Shown one piece after another: positions 26,128 through 34,111 of a DNA stretch of 64,000 bases. Below the pieces are notes generated by a model. The model did not search any database. It worked only from the letters and a program-made list of their open reading frames with translations, and was not told the origin of the DNA. Within the stretch, counting starts at the first letter, position 1; each line of letters begins with the position of its first letter. Position numbers and translations under genes: made by a program. This DNA comes from UBA940 sp031547885 (GTDB lineage: Bacteria; Bacteroidota; Bacteroidia; Bacteroidales; Rikenellaceae): contig JAVBRO010000002.1 in NCBI GenBank assembly GCA_031547885.1, forward strand, positions 1 through 64,000. Reading direction: 5' to 3'.

Positions 26128-27966
26128 TTAATAGAAAGGAGCCTGTACGAGCTGTGTATTCAGCATGATTTCCGCCGATCTTATGGGAAGGAAATAGTGC
26201 TGTATATTAAAAGTCTTGCTTGCAACTTTCGTCATAGTGAAGAACTGCGTATCGGTCGGACCGGTTCCGCGTGTCATATCCAAACCGTATTCATCATGGT
26301 TGAACAGGCCTTCCGGACCATGGGCGGTGAACCAGCGGCGGGCATCGAAGAAGCGGTTGCACTCCCATGCGAGTTCTATACGCCTTTCGTGATGGATCAT
26401 TTCGCGCATTTTGTCCTGCGAATAACTGGCATTGGTGGGATATCCCAGAATACCGGCGCGTTCGCGTATGGCATTCAGATATGTAAGGACCTCGCCGTGC
26501 TTCGACGTACCGTAATATTCGTTGAGCGCTTCCGCATAGTTGAGATATATCTCGCCCAGACGGATTATGGGGAACGGAACATGCAGGTTCCACGTGTCGG
26601 CACTGGTCTGTTTGTTGCTGTGGTGGTCCAGAGGCACATTTTTACGTACGGAGAATCCCGACGTGTTCTTGTCTCCCGGCGTATTGCCGTTGCCGCTCAG
26701 GCCGGTGTACCAGAAGTCGACCACGCCGTAGCCGTCGGAATCCTGATAACTGTCGGTCGAATTGTCATATGCATAAGTAAGACGCTGGTTCGGGAAATGT
26801 ATCGAGGCATAGAAGCGCGGTTCGCGTCCGACGAACATCCAGAAAGTATTTGCTATCGTGCCGTTTCCTGCAGCGGTCGAGAATTGCTTGTTGGCAAACC
26901 AGGTTTCGACAGGAGGGGCTTCGGAGCCGTCTGCCATGAAGTATTGGTTGACCTGGCCTATGGCAAGTGCATAGCGTCCGTTCCATCCATACCACCTAGC
27001 AGGCAGTGCACAACGCGCATACCATTGGGTAGTGTTCGGCCATCCCCAGATAAGTTCTTTATTCCATGTGGTGGTTATAGCACGATAATTATCCACTTTC
27101 TCCGTGAATGTTGCGCCAGCCGCCGGCTTTAGAAGTTCATAACCGTAGTTATCGATAATGTCTTTGGCGGCATCGGCGGCATCTTTCCAGCGTTCAGCGC
27201 TGTAACTCTGTGGTATCAGCACTGTACCGTCCTTGTTGGTCCAGTTCTTGTAGGTCTGGTTGCCGTTGTAAAGAGGGCTGGCGATCATAAGCAGCATACG
27301 CGAAATAAGAGCCTTGGCAGTGCCCACGGTCGGCATACCGTACTGGTCGGCCTTGCGGGTCATAGGCAGGCCGTTATCGCAGGCCCAGTTCATTTCATCG
27401 CGGATCCATTCGAAACACTCCTGTGTCGGGACCCTGCCCTGGGGAGACGCTACGTCGTCGGGCTTGCGAGCCGTTTTCTGAAGAGGTATCGGACCGTAGA
27501 GGCGGAACAGTTCGTAGTGATAATACGCTCTCATGAACCTTGCCTCAGCTACGTAGGTGCGTTTGTCGAGTTCGCCGAGATCCGGACATCTGTCGACATT
27601 CTCCAGGAACACGTTGCAGTGGCGTATGGCCTGATAGTATCTCTGGAAATAGTACATGTTGTAACCCGTATATCCGTAATAAATATCGGGACTCATTCGT
27701 CCTTCCGATATGTTGCGGATCGTGGGCTCCTGGGTATATGCAGACTCGTCGGTACACCAGAAATAATGTATCTGACCGCTGTAATGCATATTCTGGATCA
27801 TGAAGTCGTTGCTGTATATGCGGCTGTACCACTCTATAGTCTGGACTCTGGATTGGAATATTTTGTCTACAGAGTTGAATTTTTCCGGATCCTGAGACAG
27901 ATATTCAGCACAGCCTGCCGTCAATACTGCCAGAGGCAGGAGTATATATTTTATATTCTTTTTCAT
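26128..27966 (-). CDS. SusD/RagB-family outer-membrane nutrient-binding lipoprotein
   Basis: Surface lid of the SusCD transporter that captures glycans. Of normal SusD length (612 residues), lipobox Cys19 (LTAGC). Typical blocks are TYVAEARFMRAYYHYELFRLYG (SusD N-terminal region), LISRMLLMIASPLYNG, PFPIIRLGEIYLNYAEALNE and MREMIHHERRIELAWECNRFFDARRW near the C-terminus. It starts 12 bases after the SusC gene, a tight pair. The ligand cannot be read from sequence; neighbours point to mucin O-glycans or glycopeptides. Confidence 0.95.
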   Translation of the reverse strand: MKKNIKYILLPLAVLTAGCAEYLSQDPEKFNSVDKIFQSRVQTIEWYSRIYSNDFMIQNMHYSGQIHYFWCTDESAYTQEPTIRNISEGRMSPDIYYGYTGYNMYYFQRYYQAIRHCNVFLENVDRCPDLGELDKRTYVAEARFMRAYYHYELFRLYGPIPLQKTARKPDDVASPQGRVPTQECFEWIRDEMNWACDNGLPMTRKADQYGMPTVGTAKALISRMLLMIASPLYNGNQTYKNWTNKDGTVLIPQSYSAERWKDAADAAKDIIDNYGYELLKPAAGATFTEKVDNYRAITTTWNKELIWGWPNTTQWYARCALPARWYGWNGRYALAIGQVNQYFMADGSEAPPVETWFANKQFSTAAGNGTIANTFWMFVGREPRFYASIHFPNQRLTYAYDNSTDSYQDSDGYGVVDFWYTGLSGNGNTPGDKNTSGFSVRKNVPLDHHSNKQTSADTWNLHVPFPIIRLGEIYLNYAEALNEYYGTSKHGEVLTYLNAIRERAGILGYPTNASYSQDKMREMIHHERRIELAWECNRFFDARRWFTAHGPEGLFNHDEYGLDMTRGTGPTDTQFFTMTKVASKTFNIQHYFLPIRSAEIMLNTQLVQAPFY

Positions 27967-27978
27967 TTTCGGCTTGTA

Positions 27979-30900
27979 TTAGAATGTTAAGTTAAGTCCG
28001 ACAAACACTTGCCGCTGGAGAGGATACCTGTCGGCTCCGGTTTCCGGATCCCAGAATTTATTTATGAACTTAGAGAAGGTGTATACGTTCATGGCTGTGA
28101 CATATACCCTGAACGTGCTCATGCTAAGTTTCCGGGATATATTTGCCGGAAGGGTGTAACCTATCTCTATGTTCTTCAGACGCAGATAATCGCTGTTGCG
28201 CAGCCACCAGGTGGACGATACGTAGTTATTTGCATTGACTCCGTTAGAGAGGCGTGGAGAGAAAGCGTTCGGATTGGGATTGTCTACGGTCCAGCGGTCC
28301 TCGAATACCGTCATCACGTTACCCATGTGCTTGGGTCCGCGGTCAGCCTGGAACGGCTGGAAATACCATGCCGCACTCAGGTATGTACTTCTGTTGCCGG
28401 CGCCCTGGAACAGGAAGGAGAAGTCTAAATGTTTCCATTTCATCTCGGCCCCGAAACCATAGATAATTTCGGGTACGTTGGGATTTCCCATCCATGTCTG
28501 GTCGACCGCATCGATCTTGCCGTTGTCATCCAGGTCTGCGTAACGTATATCTCCGGGACGCAGTTGCTCTTTAGTCATATTGAACTGGGTATAGTAATCC
28601 GGGAGCGCGTCCAACTCTTCCTGCGAGAAGAGGTGGAGGGCCTGATAACCCAATCGGTCGCCGTTGCGCGATCCTATCTTACTTTGCCATGGATAAGGAT
28701 AAAATTGCCCGTCCGCAAGCCTTTCATTGCGTGCAAAAGTGAAATTGCCCCGCACTGTGAGCGAAAAATTCGGATTGAAAATTTTGGAGTATTCACCGGT
28801 AATCTCAAAGCCTTTGTTATCCATCAATCCGAGATTGAAAGAGGTCCTGTATTGATCATCGGTAGGCAGACCCGCCACTTCGGAAATTTGAGGCTGGATA
28901 AATATCATATCGCGTCTTTCATAGAAGAAGTCGGCATTTAATGTCAGAGAGTTCCAGAATCCGAGCTCAATACCGACATTGTACTTGGTTGCTACTTCCC
29001 ATTGAGCCTTGCTGGATTCCATGCGGCCTTCGCCGATACCGGCATTCCCTTTGTCGTATTTTTCACCGAAATTGCTGTACCCGCTCGCGGTTTCATTTAC
29101 CGTGGATAGATATACAAACCTCTGCTTGACGTTTCCGCTAAATATCTGGTCGTTACCTACCTGTCCGAAAGAGCCCCTTATCTTGGCCCATGTCAGAACG
29201 TTATTGTGCTTAAGAAAACTTTCCTCCGACAAAACCCAGCCGACGGCTACAGCGGGAAACAAACCCATCTTGCGGCCTTCCGGAAAGTTCTCGGAACCGT
29301 TGAAGCCAATGTTGGCTTCGAAAAGATACCTTCTGTCATAGGCGTAAGTCACACGGCCGGCAAGACCCAGGGAACGGCTCGGAAGAGAATTGATATAGTC
29401 ACTCGCAGTCTGGGTACGGTAACCTTTTGCAAAAGCCAGTATAAGCCCGCTGACATCATGCTTCATATCTTTGCCCAACAAGCGCTGGTAGTTTAAGGTA
29501 GCTTCGGCATATTGGGTACGGTCGCCGTATGCACTACTCGAATAACCGAGATAATCCATATATTGGCTGGCCTGCCATTCCGTTCGTATAAGTTCCCCGT
29601 CCGGGTCGCGGCCGACAGCTTCGAAATAATTTATCGTCCTTGCGCGCGTAGCTACGTCGTAGTTCTGGGCGTCATAGGCATAAGTTACGGAAGCCTTGAG
29701 TCCGGGAGTGATGAATTTCAGGTCCTGGTCGATCCTCAGATTGGCCCTCAGCGTGTTTCCGGTGGTTTTTTTCCAACCCATCTGCGTCAGGTCATTATAG
29801 GGGTTGTTCAATCCGTCGCGGCCCGCAAGTTTGCCGTCTTTAAAGATGATCGGGAAAGCGTTCGGGGCGGCATTGATAATGTCACGGTATATGGCGTCGG
29901 AACCGATCGAAGGTTCTGTGTTTTCGGTGACATTACCCTGGATGCCCAGCGTAACCAAAGTTGTACTCGTGATATTCATGTCAACATTGGTTCGGAAGTT
30001 GTACCTCTTATAATTAATATTTTCACCGAACTTTCCTATCCCCTCGGGGACCCAGTAGTATTTGCCGGGGTTGACCCTGTACTGGCCGTTCTGGTTGTAG
30101 AATGAAAGGGCGGTGAAATAACGTGCAAAGCGGCCCCCGCCGGATATGTTGGCGCTCACCTTTTCCGAAATAGAGACTGGACTCATAAGAAGGTTCTGCC
30201 AGTCTACGTCGGGATATAATTCCGGGTCCGTTTGATTTCTCATAGCCGTTATTTGTTCAGCCGTATACTTATCGGCAGAAGTACCGGTCGTACCGTCGAC
30301 CGCCTCGTTAAACATCATCGAGCGGGTTGCAGCGTCGACAAAGGAGAGGCGCTTGCTCGCAAAAGAGAAACCCTGCTCATAGCGGGCATCGATGCGTGCC
30401 GGGCCATCGAAACCGCGTCTGGTATTGACAATTATAACGCCGTTGGCTCCGCGTACCCCGAATACAGCTGTGGCGCTCGCGTCTTTCAGCACGCTGAACG
30501 ACTCTATTTCAAGAGGGTCCACGTCGTTAAGCGGACGTTCGACGCCGTCTACGATAATAAGCGGATCCACTCTACCCATAAAAGAACCTATACCGCGGAT
30601 CCAGAACTGGGCATCGTCTTTACCTGGTTCACCGGACGACTGCAGAGAGATCACACCTGCGATGTTACCCGCAAGCGTCTGGCTCAGCGAACGCACCGGG
30701 ATCTGTAATGCCTGCGGTTTGACCGACGATATGGCGCCCACGACCGATGCCTTCTTCTGGCTGCCGAATCCCACCGCCACAATCTCGACGGCTTCAAGTT
30801 CTGTAGCTTCTTCACGCGACAAATGAATCACTGTGTTTTGCCCTGCGATTACCGAAACCTGTCTCGGGGTGAAGCCCAGAAAGGAAACGTCCAGAATCGC

Positions 30901-31119
30901 GTTTGTTTCCGGCAATTTGATGGAAAATTCACCGTTTGGGGAACCAGATGAACTCCCAAGCTGGGTTCCTTTCACCAATATTGTCGCTCCGACAATAGGT
31001 TGTCCCTTCTCATCGACAACACGGCCGCGCAGCATGTTATCCTGTGCCGACACATTTACAGTCAGCAGCATGACAAAGCCCAGCAACAGTGCTTTCAGTT
31101 GATTAGTAGATAGACTCAT
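27979..31119 (-). CDS. SusC/RagA-family TonB-dependent outer-membrane transporter
   Basis: Beta-barrel importer for oligosaccharides or glycopeptides, energised by TonB. 1046 residues: signal peptide to about 25 (VNVSAQ), carboxypeptidase-like regulatory domain (about 29-108, GRVVDEKGQPIVGATILVKG), plug (about 125-240, WIRGIGSF, LIIVDGVER, VLKDASATAVFGVRGANGVIIV), then the barrel ending in VFVGLNLTF with the terminal Phe needed for assembly. It heads an operon running from here to the SASA gene at 11612. The shared regulatory module lies 114-184 bases upstream. Confidence 0.96.
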   Translation of the reverse strand: MSLSTNQLKALLLGFVMLLTVNVSAQDNMLRGRVVDEKGQPIVGATILVKGTQLGSSSGSPNGEFSIKLPETNAILDVSFLGFTPRQVSVIAGQNTVIHLSREEATELEAVEIVAVGFGSQKKASVVGAISSVKPQALQIPVRSLSQTLAGNIAGVISLQSSGEPGKDDAQFWIRGIGSFMGRVDPLIIVDGVERPLNDVDPLEIESFSVLKDASATAVFGVRGANGVIIVNTRRGFDGPARIDARYEQGFSFASKRLSFVDAATRSMMFNEAVDGTTGTSADKYTAEQITAMRNQTDPELYPDVDWQNLLMSPVSISEKVSANISGGGRFARYFTALSFYNQNGQYRVNPGKYYWVPEGIGKFGENINYKRYNFRTNVDMNITSTTLVTLGIQGNVTENTEPSIGSDAIYRDIINAAPNAFPIIFKDGKLAGRDGLNNPYNDLTQMGWKKTTGNTLRANLRIDQDLKFITPGLKASVTYAYDAQNYDVATRARTINYFEAVGRDPDGELIRTEWQASQYMDYLGYSSSAYGDRTQYAEATLNYQRLLGKDMKHDVSGLILAFAKGYRTQTASDYINSLPSRSLGLAGRVTYAYDRRYLFEANIGFNGSENFPEGRKMGLFPAVAVGWVLSEESFLKHNNVLTWAKIRGSFGQVGNDQIFSGNVKQRFVYLSTVNETASGYSNFGEKYDKGNAGIGEGRMESSKAQWEVATKYNVGIELGFWNSLTLNADFFYERRDMIFIQPQISEVAGLPTDDQYRTSFNLGLMDNKGFEITGEYSKIFNPNFSLTVRGNFTFARNERLADGQFYPYPWQSKIGSRNGDRLGYQALHLFSQEELDALPDYYTQFNMTKEQLRPGDIRYADLDDNGKIDAVDQTWMGNPNVPEIIYGFGAEMKWKHLDFSFLFQGAGNRSTYLSAAWYFQPFQADRGPKHMGNVMTVFEDRWTVDNPNPNAFSPRLSNGVNANNYVSSTWWLRNSDYLRLKNIEIGYTLPANISRKLSMSTFRVYVTAMNVYTFSKFINKFWDPETGADRYPLQRQVFVGLNLTF

Positions 31120-31232
31120 ACATACAATAGTTTAGGTTAAAATAATTAAGTAGTGGTATCAGACACAAGAAAACCGGCTCTTTATAGGGATGGAGCCACT
31201 TTTCGAAACCTAAAGTATATCATGTAAAGAGG

Positions 31233-31303
31233 ATAAACGTCCGATAAAAAACAGCACCGGCCAACCTGTACGATTTTTGTACGCTTCGTACAATTTTTAT
31301 ATA
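31233..31303 (-). promoter_or_regulatory. Putative PUL operator module, copy B (upstream of SusC)
   Basis: Plus-strand ATAAACGTCCG (31233-31243) and TTCGTACAATTTTTATATA (31285-31303) are identical to copy A at 7410-7480 with the same 52-base offset. TGTACGATTTTT (31267) and CGTACAATTTTT (31287) form a direct repeat with a 20-base period. In-between bases are only partly conserved, which argues for selected sites. The likely binder is the AraC-type domain of the regulator encoded at 7524-11549. Confidence 0.68.
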
Positions 31304-31314
31304 TTTTATTTTAG

Positions 31315-31488
31315 GATTGCTCCCAAATAATCATTCAAGCAGTAGAAATTCTGCTCCAGCCCGGCACGAAATTCCAGAATTGGAAATTGCGGCTGGGCGT
31401 CGTCTTCGACGGCGATAATTTTGTGATGCCTTTTGTATCGGGTGAAAAAAAGTACTTCGACCTTGGCGGGAAAGAGATAAGCAGGTAA
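31315..31488 (+). pseudogene. Orphan gene tail without start codon
   Basis: An open frame of 57 codons begins after the TAG at 31312 and ends at TAA 31486-31488. It has no early ATG, yet codon use is coding-like and G/C-rich against its A/T-rich surroundings. The translation includes LLQPGTKFQNWKLRLGVVF and then GEKKYFDLGGKEISR. I do not recognise the parent family. It looks like the C-terminal remnant of a gene cut off by the SusC promoter region, and it stops 17 bases before the convergent gene. The rest of the 31120-31505 gap holds only the operator module. A chance open frame remains possible. Confidence 0.4.
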
Positions 31489-31505
31489 TAGCCGACCCTC
31501 TACCT

Positions 31506-32567
31506 CTATTTGCAGGAGTAGAATCTCCCGAGCCTTTCAGTTTCGAGCTTGAAGAGTCCCTGGGTCTTTTGCGGCGTCTTTTCGAAAAAGAACAACCCGG
31601 TCTCGACGGCCCCTTTCTTCACCGACTTTTTCCATGAGCCGACTATCTCCCCGCCGAGCATCACGGTCGGAGAAAAGAGTCCGTTCTTAGTCATAACCTT
31701 GCCGTAATGGGTCTCGGAGATCATTTCCGAGCGATCCTTGTAACTGACCACGAATTCGTCGAATGACGGGAGCAGCAGGGCGGAACCGCCATGCGCCACA
31801 GGAATTTCGATGTCGTTCATCATCAGGAAATCCCGACCGTTCAGCTTCACGGAGACGAGATCGCTCACGAGCATTGCGACGGCCCTGCGGCAGTCGGTGA
31901 CCGTTAGCCCCGACCACCACGAGAAATCGTGCACTGTAGCCGGTCCGTGGCTGGTGAAGTACCGCCGCGCCAGACGTTCCAACGCCTCGTCCCTGCCTAT
32001 CGTCTCTTTGCGCGGCGCCCACTCTTCGAGTAGGGTAAATGTCTGTTTATTCCCACGCAGACGACCGTTGCAGAGTATTCCCTCCATCTCGGCCCGGCAG
32101 ATGATCTGGTTCAGCAGGCTGCCGTCAGCCGTTATCCCGGCGGCATGCAGGGCGCCGCCGATCTCCTCTTTCGTAAGGTGCTTTCCGCCCGCCAGCGAAT
32201 TTTCCACGACAGGCAGGGCGCGCAGGACCAGCGATTCGTCGGCACCGATCATCCGGCAATATGAGATATAGATGGGTTTTATCTGAGGATTGGAGAGGTC
32301 GAACATCCAGTGGATATCTTCGGCCGTCACGAAATGCCACGTCGGGCGCAGAATGTGGGTGCGGATGATCTTTCCCGTATTCAGGGCCTCTTCGACGGCT
32401 TTCACGGTTCCGTCCGCGAGCCGCACCCCTATCCCCCACTTCGCCTGGTCGAGCGCCTGCGCCTGCATCGCACCCATCCACGATACGGCTTCGGCGGGTT
32501 CCGCAAAGCGTTGGCCCATGAGCCGCTGGTTTTGCAGGCGTATAGCGAGAAGCTCCGGAGTCGTCAT
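31506..32567 (-). CDS. Winged-helix DNA-binding protein, AlkZ/YcaQ-like (HTH_42)
   Basis: About 353 residues of the HTH_42/DUF1006 superfamily. Members include AlkZ and YcaQ, DNA glycosylases that remove bulky alkyl adducts or unhook crosslinks. The N-terminal segment SWMGAMQAQALDQAKWGIGVRL holds a Gln-x-Gln pair (QAQ) like their catalytic motif. Later blocks are LRPTWHFVTAEDIHWMFD and RYFTSHGPATVHDFSWWSGL. ATG at 32567 is chosen because it sits 7 bases after the preceding stop; the longer frame from 32603 would overlap that gene. It is last in a four-gene minus-strand run. A repair function is inferred, and some relatives have no known activity. Confidence 0.78.
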   Translation of the reverse strand: MTTPELLAIRLQNQRLMGQRFAEPAEAVSWMGAMQAQALDQAKWGIGVRLADGTVKAVEEALNTGKIIRTHILRPTWHFVTAEDIHWMFDLSNPQIKPIYISYCRMIGADESLVLRALPVVENSLAGGKHLTKEEIGGALHAAGITADGSLLNQIICRAEMEGILCNGRLRGNKQTFTLLEEWAPRKETIGRDEALERLARRYFTSHGPATVHDFSWWSGLTVTDCRRAVAMLVSDLVSVKLNGRDFLMMNDIEIPVAHGGSALLLPSFDEFVVSYKDRSEMISETHYGKVMTKNGLFSPTVMLGGEIVGSWKKSVKKGAVETGLFFFEKTPQKTQGLFKLETERLGRFYSCK

Positions 32568-32574
32568 GGCCGTA

Positions 32575-33108
32575 TTACACATTCCGGCCCGCCCGGTAAG
32601 CATCCTCCACGGCCGGATTGCCGATGATCTCGCCCTTGTTCCACGCTCCGTAGCCGACTATGGTTCCGGCATGTTCGACGCCGTCGAGGCAGTCCATGAA
32701 TCCCTGGAATGCGGCGAGCGTGCCGGCCATGGAAGCCTCTCCCCTGTCGGCCAAAGCCGCGATCAGGTATGCTTTCCCCTTGAGTTCGGTATAACGCGGA
32801 ACGGTGCGGTCGATCAGGGTTTTCAGCTGCGCATCCATCGTGTAGAAATAGACCGGGGTCCCGAAGACAAGCACGTCGGCGGCGACCATTTTGTCTAAAA
32901 CGGCTGCCATATCGTCTTTCTGGACGCACTTGTGTGTCGTATTGCACGCCCCGCACCCCGTGCAGTAGTTTATCGTCATGTCGCGGAAGAATATCTTCTC
33001 CACGTCGTGTCCTGCATCCTGCGCACCGCGCATGAACTCGCCGCACAGATGGTCGGAGTTGCCTCCGCGGCGCGGACTGGCCGAAATAATCAATACTTTT
33101 TTCTTCAT
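32575..33108 (-). CDS. Flavodoxin-fold NAD(P)H-dependent oxidoreductase
   Basis: Cytoplasmic FMN protein of 177 residues in the NADPH-dependent FMN reductase / iron-sulfur flavoprotein superfamily. The phosphate loop is ISASPRRGGNSDHL (8-21). CTGCGACNTTHKC (about 50-62) carries several cysteines, as in iron-sulfur flavoproteins, though four-Cys cluster binding is not certain. VFGTPVYFYTMDAQLKTLIDR is the usual flavin-binding block. It is 18 bases after the DUF362 gene and 7 before the AlkZ-like gene, so the three are likely co-transcribed. Confidence 0.85.
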   Translation of the reverse strand: MKKKVLIISASPRRGGNSDHLCGEFMRGAQDAGHDVEKIFFRDMTINYCTGCGACNTTHKCVQKDDMAAVLDKMVAADVLVFGTPVYFYTMDAQLKTLIDRTVPRYTELKGKAYLIAALADRGEASMAGTLAAFQGFMDCLDGVEHAGTIVGYGAWNKGEIIGNPAVEDAYRAGRNV

Positions 33109-33126
33109 GGCTTTGCTTTATTATGG

Positions 33127-34098
33127 TCAGTCTATCGGCACCAGTTCGTAATTCGTTGTGCCGAGGCCTATCTGCTCGGCGTACTCGACCGTATGGATAC
33201 CGTTGCGTGATTCCATGCGTTCGATCAGGTGGATTTTTCCGTGGTCTTCCGATGCGTAAACGAGGTCCACGCATGCCTTATCCAGCGCCACCGGATCGAG
33301 CGAGGCGAGTATGCCTATGTCGCCCATCTCGGGATCGGCAGGGTTATTATCGCAGTCGCAGTCAACGGAGAGGTTGTTCATCACGCTGATGTAGATGATG
33401 TTGTCGCCGCAGTGGTCGGCTATTGCTTTGGCAGCTTCGGCCATGGTTTCGAGGAAGTCGTCCTGCTTCGGATTACCCCATTCCGTGGTGCTTTGGCCCG
33501 CAGAATGGATCAGCACTTTGCCCGCGGATGAAGCGATGCCTATAGACATGTTCTTGATCGCACCCCCGAAACCGCCGCTGACGTGGCCCTTGAAATGCGA
33601 GAGGTTCACAACGAAGTCGTAGTCGGTGAAGTGCGACCCGACGATGTCGCGTGTAATGTGTTTGCCGCCCACGACGGGAAGGTCGATCTCCCCTTCCGAG
33701 TCCAGGATGTCGACGGGCGCTATAGCCGTGAAGCCGTGGTCTTCAGCCGCCTTCATATGAAGTTCTGTCGTGGCGCGGTTGCCCCCGTAGGCTGTGTTGG
33801 CGTCGATGAAAGTCCCGTTCACGGACTTCACGAAATCCCCGATAAGTTCGGGTTTCAGGTAGTTGTGGCCGCCGGGTTCGCCCATGCTCAATTTTATGGC
33901 GACTTTCCCCGTAGCCTCGCGCCCAAGAGCCTCGTATATCTTTTGCAGGCTCTCCGGCGAGATCTCTTTGGTAAAATAGACTGCGGCCTTTGCGTTTTTC
34001 ATTTCGTTCTCTTTTTCACTGTTGTCGGTTTGCGTGCCGCTTGGGCATGATGCCATGCCGGTCATGACGGCGAGCGTTGTCAGGATCATTTTTGTCAT
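33127..34098 (-). CDS. DUF362 domain protein, exported or lipoprotein
   Basis: Three hundred twenty-three residues of the DUF362 family, often linked to iron-sulfur or redox proteins. The N-terminus looks like a short lipoprotein signal (MTGMASC), then the conserved pattern KVAIKLSMGEPGGHNYLKP, VNLSHFKGHVSGGFGGAIKNMSIG and LASLDPVALDKACVDLVY. The C-terminal ferredoxin domain of many DUF362 proteins is absent; only an Asp-Cys-Asp-Cys-Asp cluster (about 247-251) recalls a metal site. It is 13 bases after the TonB-dependent receptor, suggesting a shared role in uptake or handling of a metal or cofactor. Substrate unknown. Confidence 0.82.
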   Translation of the reverse strand: MTKMILTTLAVMTGMASCPSGTQTDNSEKENEMKNAKAAVYFTKEISPESLQKIYEALGREATGKVAIKLSMGEPGGHNYLKPELIGDFVKSVNGTFIDANTAYGGNRATTELHMKAAEDHGFTAIAPVDILDSEGEIDLPVVGGKHITRDIVGSHFTDYDFVVNLSHFKGHVSGGFGGAIKNMSIGIASSAGKVLIHSAGQSTTEWGNPKQDDFLETMAEAAKAIADHCGDNIIYISVMNNLSVDCDCDNNPADPEMGDIGILASLDPVALDKACVDLVYASEDHGKIHLIERMESRNGIHTVEYAEQIGLGTTNYELVPID

Positions 34099-34111
34099 AG
34101 TCGGTCGGTTT

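Noticed and set aside
31205..31212. GAAACCTA as the -7 box of the SusC promoter
   Set aside because: 7 of 8 match on the minus strand, but the equivalent position in the paired upstream region (7382-7394) does not match, so it is not supported by the comparison.
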